This document shows positions 7,425 to 14,158 of a stretch of 41,601 nucleotides of DNA, one piece after another. Source of the DNA: an uncultured Alistipes sp. (GTDB taxonomy: Bacteria > Bacteroidota > Bacteroidia > Bacteroidales > Rikenellaceae). The stretch is taken from contig CALBQR010000048.1 of the NCBI GenBank assembly GCA_937899895.1, forward strand, positions 1-41,601, in the 5' to 3' direction. The translations under genes were made by a program, and so were the position numbers. The notes below the pieces were generated by a model, which was not told the DNA's origin, made no database searches, and was given only the letters and a program-made list of their open reading frames with translations. Every line of letters begins with the position of its first letter. Within the stretch, counting starts at the first letter, position 1.

Positions 7425-8243
7425 TTAATATCTGTTTTCGGCCTTGCGATAGACTCCATAGACGTGAATTTCACTTGTTACATTCTGCAAGGCATCGAGC
7501 GTACGAATGTAATCATCGAAACAATCAAACTCCATATCGACGTGGAACATATATCTCCACGGCTCGCTGGCAATGGGGTACGACTGCAATTTCGACATAT
7601 TGACACGATCCATAGTCTGCAACGCTCGGAGCAACGATCCCTGGCGGTGGTCGGTCTTAAAGTAGAGCGACGCCTTATTTGCATCCTGCGGATAGCGATG
7701 ATCGTATCGTTTGAGGATCATAAAACGTGTGTAGTTATTCTTGACTGTATTGATCGCCGGTGCGATGATCTTCAACCCGAACATCTCGGCAGCCAGCGAA
7801 CTTGCAATAGCAGCCGAATGACGCAGCCCCTGCTCGGCGACGTGGCGGGCACTGAGAGCCGTATCTTCGGTTTCGACCAATCGCCACGGGTGAGCATCGA
7901 GGTATTCGACACATTGCAACAGAGCCATAGGATGCGATTGTACCTCGGTAATCTCATCAAGCTCGACATCAGGCAGCACCATCAAATTCTGCTCAATGGG
8001 CAGGTAATACTCGCCTGCCACTTGCAGGTTGGCATCTTGCAAAATGCTGTAATTGGCTATAATCGAGCCTGCTATCGAGTTTTCGATAGCCATCACACCA
8101 TAGTCTGCCTCGCCCGAACGCACCTTCTGCGCCACTTGGCGGAAGGTGTCGCACGGTACCGTCTGCACATCGCGCCCGAAATACTCGAAAGCAACGATCT
8201 GGTGGAAACAGCCGTCATAGCCCTGTATTGCGATTTTCTTCAT
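7425..8243 (-). CDS. pheA: Prephenate dehydratase with ACT domain
   Basis: The protein has 272 residues from ATG 8243 (MKKIAIQGYDG). An upstream in-frame ATG at 8294 lies inside the terminator hairpin and is rejected. The catalytic domain (about 1-180) shows IENSIAGSI and the TRF motif in NNYTRFMIL; it converts prephenate to phenylpyruvate. The ACT domain follows (about 190-270). The usual Phe-binding motifs GALV and ESRP read GSLL and QSYP here, so Phe feedback may be weak or altered (inference). It is the first gene of the operon, 40 bp after the leader terminator. Confidence 0.94.
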   Translation of the reverse strand: MKKIAIQGYDGCFHQIVAFEYFGRDVQTVPCDTFRQVAQKVRSGEADYGVMAIENSIAGSIIANYSILQDANLQVAGEYYLPIEQNLMVLPDVELDEITEVQSHPMALLQCVEYLDAHPWRLVETEDTALSARHVAEQGLRHSAAIASSLAAEMFGLKIIAPAINTVKNNYTRFMILKRYDHRYPQDANKASLYFKTDHRQGSLLRALQTMDRVNMSKLQSYPIASEPWRYMFHVDMEFDCFDDYIRTLDALQNVTSEIHVYGVYRKAENRY

Positions 8244-8282
8244 TTCAATCCGTATTAGTTGGGGCATCAAAGCGATCAAAAA

Positions 8283-8308
8283 AGCCCCGCTCAATTGTGG
8301 GCGGGGCT
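8283..8308 (-). terminator. Attenuator terminator hairpin before pheA
   Basis: In the minus-strand RNA an 8-bp GC-rich stem AGCCCCGC / GCGGGGCT closes a loop and is followed directly by six U (8278-8283). Two further pairs can extend it. It lies between the leader peptide and pheA, so as a plain terminator it would silence the operon. Its 5' arm can instead pair with the leader segment at 8352-8359. Confidence 0.88.
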
Positions 8309-8359
8309 CATTATTCGTTTGATTAAATTATCGTATAACTGCAATAGGAGTCCGCCCAC
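8297..8359 (-). promoter_or_regulatory. Candidate antiterminator pairing
   Basis: GTGGGCGG in the leader RNA (8359-8352) is perfectly complementary to CCGCCCAC (8304-8297). The latter overlaps the 5' arm of the terminator stem. The two structures exclude each other. The first segment lies in leader codons 19-21, just past the last aromatic codon (Phe16). A ribosome stalled in the Tyr/Phe codons would leave it free. Confidence 0.7.
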
Positions 8360-8414
8360 TTTTTTCAAAGTAGTAATAAAAATAGTTTGCAAAAAACGGC
8401 GAATAGGTTCTCAT
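8328..8414 (-). CDS. Phe/Tyr leader peptide of the pheA operon
   Basis: This is a 28-residue ORF beginning MRTYSPFFANYFYYYF. Five Tyr and four Phe fall within residues 4-16, including the run YFYYYF. It starts about 25 nt after the predicted transcript start and ends with TAA 20 bp before the attenuator hairpin. This is the classical leader-peptide design of the E. coli pheA, trp and his operons: scarcity of charged tRNA-Phe or tRNA-Tyr stalls the ribosome in the aromatic run and favours the antiterminator. The density of aromatic codons right before the first gene of the Phe/Tyr pathway makes chance very unlikely. The peptide itself probably has no other role. Confidence 0.88.
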   Translation of the reverse strand: MRTYSPFFANYFYYYFEKSGRTPIAVIR

Positions 8415-8444
8415 TTTACAGTTGTTCGTTCTTTTTACGAAGTA

Positions 8445-8452
8445 CAAATATA
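8445..8452 (-). promoter_or_regulatory. -7 box of the pheA operon
   Basis: TATATTTG on the minus strand, placing transcription start near 8440 and giving a leader RNA of about 195 nt. No convincing -33 TTTG is seen at the usual spacing, so the promoter may be weak or regulated. Confidence 0.6.
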
Positions 8453-8518
8453 TGTCTTTTTGCGTTAAATTGTTACTCTTGCGGGCACTTTTTTATCGAA
8501 AAAATTACATATTCACAC

Positions 8519-8545
8519 GTAACTATTTGCTTTGTAAATAGTTAC
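8519..8545. repeat. 10-bp inverted repeat upstream of the pheA promoter
   Basis: GTAACTATTT (8519-8528) and AAATAGTTAC (8536-8545) are perfect inverse complements around a 7-nt centre. It lies between the stop of the YjgF-like gene (8581) and the pheA -7 box. It may be a weak terminator for the former or an operator for the latter. Confidence 0.55.
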
Positions 8546-8580
8546 AAATTGTTTCGGATCGTTAGAAAATTTTTGTTCGA

Positions 8581-9702
8581 TTAAAATTTAGCAAATCTCT
8601 CGTCAGCTTCGGGTATCGCAGCCACGCACTCCATCTCGATCAACCATTCAGGGCGACAAACGGAAGCCAGCGTAATCACCATTGGCAGGTCGGGGAAATG
8701 ATCGGCAAACCAATTCTTAACAAATTCATAATCACCCATATCACGCAGATATACGACCGACATCTGGACATCGTCAAACGTCGCATCGCCCTCGACCAGC
8801 ACAGCCGCAACATTGAGAAGCATCTGCTCGATTTGCTGTTCGATACACCCCCTGTGCACCACAAAGCCCCACGAGTCGATACTTGCCGTACCCGAAACAA
8901 AGATATGGCGGCGATCGCCATATTGCACCGCCGTACCGCGCTCGAATGTAACTCCATAATTCGACGTAGGACTCATATAATCGCGTGCAGAGAGGAACTC
9001 GATCTGTCCCTCGCGCAGCCCCTTAATAGCGTAAGCGTCCATCGTTACCAACGAGCCGACCGCATCATTGCGACCCTCGATACCTGTGCTGGCGATGTAG
9101 TGGGTATCTTTTCGCAAACCGCACTTATTAAAGAACTCGCGTCGCGCGCGCACCAAGCCCGAATAGTTATGATCGACATCTTGAACAAAGAACCACGTGC
9201 GGATACAATCGTCGGCCAACGTACAACCCTCGGCATTGAGAGCCTCGGCATATTGCGTCAGGATATCGCGGCTCTGCGTTGCGCTCGTTCTGCCCTTACC
9301 GCGGGCATCAGGCGTCCAAAGGTGCAGATATTCGCCGTGTTGCAGACTGTTAGTGGTGGTTTGCGCACCCTCAACCAGCCATAACCACAACGCCACCTTT
9401 GAGCCATCGAGAGGTGGTTGCTCAATGACCGACAAACGACGACCATACACCTCTTCGGGCAACGCATAGGCTCTATTTGCCACATCGCTCACAAACCAGC
9501 GACCGAACATCACGGCCACATCGCCCAACTGCGCGCGCACCTCGTCAAGCGAACGTAACAACGATTGGAGTTGCTCATTGAACGTGCCACGCAGACGTGT
9601 GCTGATCAACAGATTATACTCCGCAACACCGCCCTCGACAGCAAACTCCGCCAGCTGCACCAGCCCTCGCGACTCGTCGGTTATTATGTTTCGATAGTTC
9701 AT
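8581..9702 (-). CDS. YjgF/Rid-superfamily protein, chorismatase-like
   Basis: The protein has 373 residues, longer than RidA (~130), with the C-terminal half a YjgF fold. YGVTFERGTAV, HIFVSGTASI, an EQQIEQMLLNVAAVL helix, VVYLRD and a final EWLIEMECVA carry the conserved Gly, Ser and Glu positions. The central RTWFFVQDV, ASTGIEG and SPTSNYG blocks recall chorismatases (FkbO/XanB2 type), which hydrolyse chorismate to benzoate derivatives. That function is inference. The gene ends just upstream of the Phe/Tyr operon leader, fitting a link to chorismate. It starts 9 nt after the GH18 gene. Confidence 0.8.
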   Translation of the reverse strand: MNYRNIITDESRGLVQLAEFAVEGGVAEYNLLISTRLRGTFNEQLQSLLRSLDEVRAQLGDVAVMFGRWFVSDVANRAYALPEEVYGRRLSVIEQPPLDGSKVALWLWLVEGAQTTTNSLQHGEYLHLWTPDARGKGRTSATQSRDILTQYAEALNAEGCTLADDCIRTWFFVQDVDHNYSGLVRARREFFNKCGLRKDTHYIASTGIEGRNDAVGSLVTMDAYAIKGLREGQIEFLSARDYMSPTSNYGVTFERGTAVQYGDRRHIFVSGTASIDSWGFVVHRGCIEQQIEQMLLNVAAVLVEGDATFDDVQMSVVYLRDMGDYEFVKNWFADHFPDLPMVITLASVCRPEWLIEMECVAAIPEADERFAKF

Positions 9703-9711
9703 TCTCCGTTG

Positions 9712-10860
9712 TTATTTTTTCATCGTAGCCTGCCACATCGCCTTATTGAGCGTCAATTTGGCATCATCTTGGTCATACTGCCACGACATCATACCCTTCA
9801 AACCGGCTCCGCGAGCAAAATCGCCCTTCATCACGATACTCTGCGGGTTGTCGTAAGCGCACAGACGCTTACCCGTTGCGATCTCGGTTACATAGGGAAC
9901 GCTCGATGCAACATCCCAATTGTCGACTTTATATTTAGTCTTATCCTTTGCAATGATTGACTTATAGCTCCACGTTACCTCGCCCCAGCCGAAGAAAGGA
10001 ACGCCCAACACCAGCTTCGACGGAGCAACGCCCTTCTCGGTATAGTGCTTAACGGCACGTTTGCAATCGACCCACAGCTTGGGATTATTCAGAGCCGAAT
10101 GAGCCTGCGAGGTCATATTATAGGTCATAATATTGACCCAATCAACATAGGGATCAACCGCCTTAACGTCAATATATTTCCAATTTTTATTCTCGGCACT
10201 GCCCGTAGCATCGAAGACATAACCCGCATAGGTGAGCAGATAGTCATCTCCGAGGGTTTCGCGCAACTGCTTCATCAACAGAATATGGTTTGCCACATCG
10301 ACCTCCTTATCGCAAGCGTGGCCACTCCACGAGATACCGGGGAACTCCCAATCGATATCAATACCGTCGATACCCCACTTCTTACAGAAATCAAGGCAGT
10401 CCTGCGCAAACTTCTTACGATCGGTATCCGACTTGGCCAAAGCCGAGAAACCACCACCCTGCGAGTTGTCGCTGTTCGATGTTCCGTGAGTAAATGAGAG
10501 CAGGATTTTAAGGCTCGGCTTCTTCTTTTTCAGATCGACGATCTGCTTGAAGCGCGACTCCTTACCCTGCAACTTGAAGGTCTGATATACGCTATCAACA
10601 ACATACAACTCGGCAAATGCGTAGTTGATATGGGTCATATATTTCACATCGGGAATTGATGAACCATAATATGTTACATAAGAAACGACCACGCGGTCCT
10701 TAACCTCCGGATAGAGTTCATCGGGATAGAGTTTATCCTCTTGTCGCTCTTTGTCGGGGTTAGGTGTAGGTTCGGGCTCCGGAATAGGATCATCACCACC
10801 GCAGGCCGTCAAAGCTACTGCAAGAATAAAGGTCGAAATGGCAAGTAAAAACTTTTTCAT
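9712..10860 (-). CDS. Glycoside hydrolase family 18 lipoprotein
   Basis: The protein has 382 residues. The signal peptide ends LTAC with Cys20 as the lipidation site, followed by an acidic/proline spacer (GGDDPIPEPEPTPNP), typical of surface lipoproteins in Bacteroidetes. The GH18 catalytic motif DGIDIDWE is complete (Asp165, Asp168, Asp170, Glu172 the acid). MTYNM and SWQYD further on supply other barrel-strand residues. It should cleave beta-1,4-GlcNAc linkages, either chitin-like or the chitobiose core of N-glycans (endo-beta-N-acetylglucosaminidase). Substrate is not decided by sequence. No SusC/D pair is nearby, so this is not a standard polysaccharide locus. Confidence 0.9.
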   Translation of the reverse strand: MKKFLLAISTFILAVALTACGGDDPIPEPEPTPNPDKERQEDKLYPDELYPEVKDRVVVSYVTYYGSSIPDVKYMTHINYAFAELYVVDSVYQTFKLQGKESRFKQIVDLKKKKPSLKILLSFTHGTSNSDNSQGGGFSALAKSDTDRKKFAQDCLDFCKKWGIDGIDIDWEFPGISWSGHACDKEVDVANHILLMKQLRETLGDDYLLTYAGYVFDATGSAENKNWKYIDVKAVDPYVDWVNIMTYNMTSQAHSALNNPKLWVDCKRAVKHYTEKGVAPSKLVLGVPFFGWGEVTWSYKSIIAKDKTKYKVDNWDVASSVPYVTEIATGKRLCAYDNPQSIVMKGDFARGAGLKGMMSWQYDQDDAKLTLNKAMWQATMKK

Positions 10861-10912
10861 TTTTAAGGTTAGATTAGATATTTTAGATATTATTTTTCAA
10901 TTTCAATCATCA

Positions 10913-12352
10913 TTATTCTCGTTCGCGCAATTTTACCGAGCCGGTATCGGGCGAAGTCAGCTCCGACGGCGAAAGGTCAATCGGACCTGAAATAAATTCA
11001 GGGATATTGTACGACTGCATCAAACCATCATACCACTTACGCGGCTGATCCTGCGGCAGTAGAAATGGCTTTGAGAAACGGCCCTCATTATCCACGTGCG
11101 CGATGAATGGGCGTGTATGCAAACCGTCTAAACGGCGCGACGAAAAGACAACCCAACGCGATGTCGAACTCCACGAGTGGTAGCTGTCGGTATCATCGCT
11201 ATTCAGTTCATCGAGTGCTCGACGCTCACCCGTTGCGAGGTCGATCATCCACAGATCGGCGTCTTTATGCCAAATGGGGAATGTACCGTATGCCGAACGG
11301 GTAACCATCAGATAGCGACCATCATACGAAGCTCGCGGAAACAGCAGGCTGCCGCCATCACCATCCCAAACGGGGGTAATTGTATCGCCCACCTCACCCG
11401 TTTCGGGATCGAACGGCACACTATAAAGTTCGTAGCGCACCTCCGGCAACAGATCAACCGCATTGGGATCTGCCGAGCAGAAATAGAGCGTACGACCATC
11501 AGCCGAGAACGAGGGGAATGTCTCGAAGCGAGCCGTATCCGAAAGGATGGGATAGGTATTCAATTCGCCCGTTTCGGTATCATAGATCACCACATCGGAC
11601 CAACGATCATAGACATCCAGAATCTGCGAGGGATCGTTATGGAAGGTCTGCTTAATATCATTGATCGAATAGGCGATATAGCGACCCGAAGGGTGCCACG
11701 AGGGATAGACACACGACACCTTCGTCTCATCGGTTTTGGTATCGAGCAATGTATTGTTGCCGTTAAGGTGCATAAACGTACCGCCACCTTTACCGCGAAT
11801 ATGGAATTGCATCTTTTCGGGGTCGGTTTTGGCAAACGAATGGCAATTAACGCAGGTGCCTGCCTGCAAGGTGTTTTCGATCAATACGTGCTCCTCATTA
11901 GCCGACAAATCGTAGTAATACAGGCCCATACGCGCATAATACTCATATCCGGGGTCGATACGGCGATAGCACAAGCCATAGTCGATACTATCGCGGCTCA
12001 CCTCGATCTCAAACGGAGCATATGTCGTACGTTCGCCCTCGGTCGTTATAGCCACCGTAACCGTCAATCGCTCGGCATTAGTAAGCAGCGCGCGCCACTT
12101 TTTAAGCGGGATACGCACACCTTCGCGCCCCTTCACCTCGATCTGTTTCGAGCCATTGTCGATCGTTGCCTCGATGCGCGAACAGTTGTCGGCGGCATCG
12201 AAGTTCAGCGGTCCGATATTGACGGGCACCGTTACACCTGCATAGTCGGGAAATATCGGAGGTAGTTCATTCGATGTGCGCTCCGACACAGACGAGCAGG
12301 CCACAGTTACAAAACAGAGAGCAAACAGAATAGATATCTTACGCATAGCCAT
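10913..12352 (-). CDS. PD40/TolB-like beta-propeller lipoprotein with CxxCH motif
   Basis: The protein has 479 residues with a lipobox Cys19. An N-terminal beta domain (about 35-160) leads to CVNCH (167-171), an exact c-type haem-binding signature, then at least four WD40-like PD40 blades (YPSWHPSGRYIAYS, FPSFSADGRTLYF, FPRASYDGRYLMV and SWSSTSRWVVFSS). An alternative start is two codons in (12346). The ATG directly abuts the stop of the DUF6057 gene, so the two are translationally linked. Whether haem is bound is unknown. The function is unassigned; the propeller suggests binding in the periplasm or at the outer membrane. Confidence 0.85.
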   Translation of the reverse strand: MAMRKISILFALCFVTVACSSVSERTSNELPPIFPDYAGVTVPVNIGPLNFDAADNCSRIEATIDNGSKQIEVKGREGVRIPLKKWRALLTNAERLTVTVAITTEGERTTYAPFEIEVSRDSIDYGLCYRRIDPGYEYYARMGLYYYDLSANEEHVLIENTLQAGTCVNCHSFAKTDPEKMQFHIRGKGGGTFMHLNGNNTLLDTKTDETKVSCVYPSWHPSGRYIAYSINDIKQTFHNDPSQILDVYDRWSDVVIYDTETGELNTYPILSDTARFETFPSFSADGRTLYFCSADPNAVDLLPEVRYELYSVPFDPETGEVGDTITPVWDGDGGSLLFPRASYDGRYLMVTRSAYGTFPIWHKDADLWMIDLATGERRALDELNSDDTDSYHSWSSTSRWVVFSSRRLDGLHTRPFIAHVDNEGRFSKPFLLPQDQPRKWYDGLMQSYNIPEFISGPIDLSPSELTSPDTGSVKLRERE

Positions 12353-14074
12353 TTAGAATCGAATAAAGTTAGTGTAAAACCAATATGAGCGGCCCCAATC
12401 CTTCTTCATCACATCGGGATTATTGCCCGACAGATTGTAGGCGTGGATATAGCGTTCCAGACGCTCGAATGTTGCGCGATTCAGATTCGACGGCAAGGTC
12501 GCAGTATTGACGTGTCGAATACGGCAAACCATCGCAAAGGCCTCCTCGTAAGCACGTGGCAGACCCGCCGCAGGAATAACCAATCGCTCGGCAAAGGCAT
12601 CGACATTCTTATAAAGCAGATAGAAAGCCATCAGATATTCGTATGCTTCGCGGTTATTGGGTCGTTGCTTGACCATCTCTTCGAGCATCTCGTCAAACTT
12701 GGCCGACACAAAAGCGAAGTTCTCGGTGGGTTGGTTGCGGCGCAACTTGCCATACAGGCGATGCTCTTCAATCGCCTTCGGGATATCGAGCAATTCAAGG
12801 CGATTTTCAGCCCACGAGCGATAGAAGAGCGTATGTTTCAATACGTTAAGATACTTTCGTGCGACCTCCTCACGGCCTGCGATCATATTGGTTTCGGCCA
12901 ATCGAGGCAGCGCAAATGCCGATCGCTGATGATCGGGATTGGTCGCCATTGTCTCGTAGGCATAGCGTTGAGCCTCATTGATAAAGCCCAAATGGTAGAG
13001 CACCTCACCACAGAAAAGCAGATCCTCCTCGTAGGTCATAAACAGACCCGCAGGGCCATATTGCGGGAAATCGAACAGACGCTCGCCCGACTGTCCCGTC
13101 ATCACCAACGAGAGGTTCAGACAGACCATTGCGGGGCGCGTTTGAGGATCGTGCTTACGAGCGCGCTCGATCACCTCGTTCCACTGTCCATTATGAGTGA
13201 GGTAGTAGTATGCCATCGAATCCTCGCTATTGGCGTTGAAATGTTTCGGCAGGATCACAGCCGCTGCACCAAGCACTGCCACCACTGCCACCACATTCAT
13301 CCATTCGCGAACATAGCGAGCCACAAAGATCGGCACAATCATTACCGCCGCCGTTGCAGCCCACAATTTATAGAAAACATCAAGCGGAATATCCAAATAG
13401 CGGTGGTACAGACCACCCGTAACCATTCCCTCGTTGCTCAACTGCCAGGGGCGAAGCCACCACACCACAGCGACAACGGCAACCACCGCAACGGCACCTG
13501 CAATCACGCGCCAATCGCGTTTTGTAGTCAATTCGATTGCTAACAATGCTACCCACGCAACTACTGCCGCACCGCCGACTGCCAGCCACAGAGCTACCAG
13601 ACCGACAAGTGTCGCCGCCATTCGCAACCAACTGTTTTTCACGCAGGTAATGCCGACAGCACTCCACGCCGCCACTGTTATAGCCACCAGACCGACCAAC
13701 GTGTAATCCTCATTACACATCAGCACCCAATAGGCAATCGAGGGCACAAAGCTCAATGGCCACAGAGCATTACCACCCGCCACACGAGCCATTACGCGCT
13801 GCACACCCTGCTGCAACGCCACAAGCACCGCAGCAATGATAGCACCACCAATCAACGGCAGGTGATAGAACTGTACCAGAAAGCGTGTAACATAATCAGC
13901 CAGACCGCCCAAATGTCCAATCGTTTCGCGAGCATAGTCTGCGGTCCAGAGGAAGAGTTGGTTACCCTCGATATAGAGCAGATGCCAACGATAGAAGATT
14001 CCGAAAAAGAGCCACGCCGCCAACAGCAACACCAGCGGCAAGATCAATCGGGAATACTTTTCAATCAGTTTCAT
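12353..14074 (-). CDS. DUF6057-type polytopic membrane protein
   Basis: The protein has 573 residues. The N-terminal ~280 residues hold about eight to nine hydrophobic helices rich in V, A and L. The C-terminal ~290 residues are soluble and helical with TPR-like alternation (RYAYETMATNPDHQRSAFA, EEVARKYLNVLKHTLFYRS). This matches the DUF6057 family, which occurs beside PD40 proteins in Bacteroidetes (recognised from architecture and context, not a search). The topology resembles O-antigen ligase or glycosyltransferase-type proteins but no catalytic motif is evident. The role is unknown. Confidence 0.75.
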   Translation of the reverse strand: MKLIEKYSRLILPLVLLLAAWLFFGIFYRWHLLYIEGNQLFLWTADYARETIGHLGGLADYVTRFLVQFYHLPLIGGAIIAAVLVALQQGVQRVMARVAGGNALWPLSFVPSIAYWVLMCNEDYTLVGLVAITVAAWSAVGITCVKNSWLRMAATLVGLVALWLAVGGAAVVAWVALLAIELTTKRDWRVIAGAVAVVAVVAVVWWLRPWQLSNEGMVTGGLYHRYLDIPLDVFYKLWAATAAVMIVPIFVARYVREWMNVVAVVAVLGAAAVILPKHFNANSEDSMAYYYLTHNGQWNEVIERARKHDPQTRPAMVCLNLSLVMTGQSGERLFDFPQYGPAGLFMTYEEDLLFCGEVLYHLGFINEAQRYAYETMATNPDHQRSAFALPRLAETNMIAGREEVARKYLNVLKHTLFYRSWAENRLELLDIPKAIEEHRLYGKLRRNQPTENFAFVSAKFDEMLEEMVKQRPNNREAYEYLMAFYLLYKNVDAFAERLVIPAAGLPRAYEEAFAMVCRIRHVNTATLPSNLNRATFERLERYIHAYNLSGNNPDVMKKDWGRSYWFYTNFIRF

Positions 14075-14158
14075 ATTCAGTTATTCGCTTTATATTGGTC
14101 GTTCGAGCCGACAAGCCCTAAACAGAGTCGATTCATAAACTCGCAGGACCGGCTATCG

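Noticed and set aside
6792..8258. A 488-codon plus-strand frame opposite the aminotransferase and pheA
   Set aside because: Antisense shadow of two conserved genes; no protein-like domains; it would also run close to the attenuator region.
8244..8294. An upstream in-frame ATG extending pheA by 17 residues
   Set aside because: That ATG lies inside the attenuator hairpin; MKKIAIQG at 8243 matches the family N-terminus.
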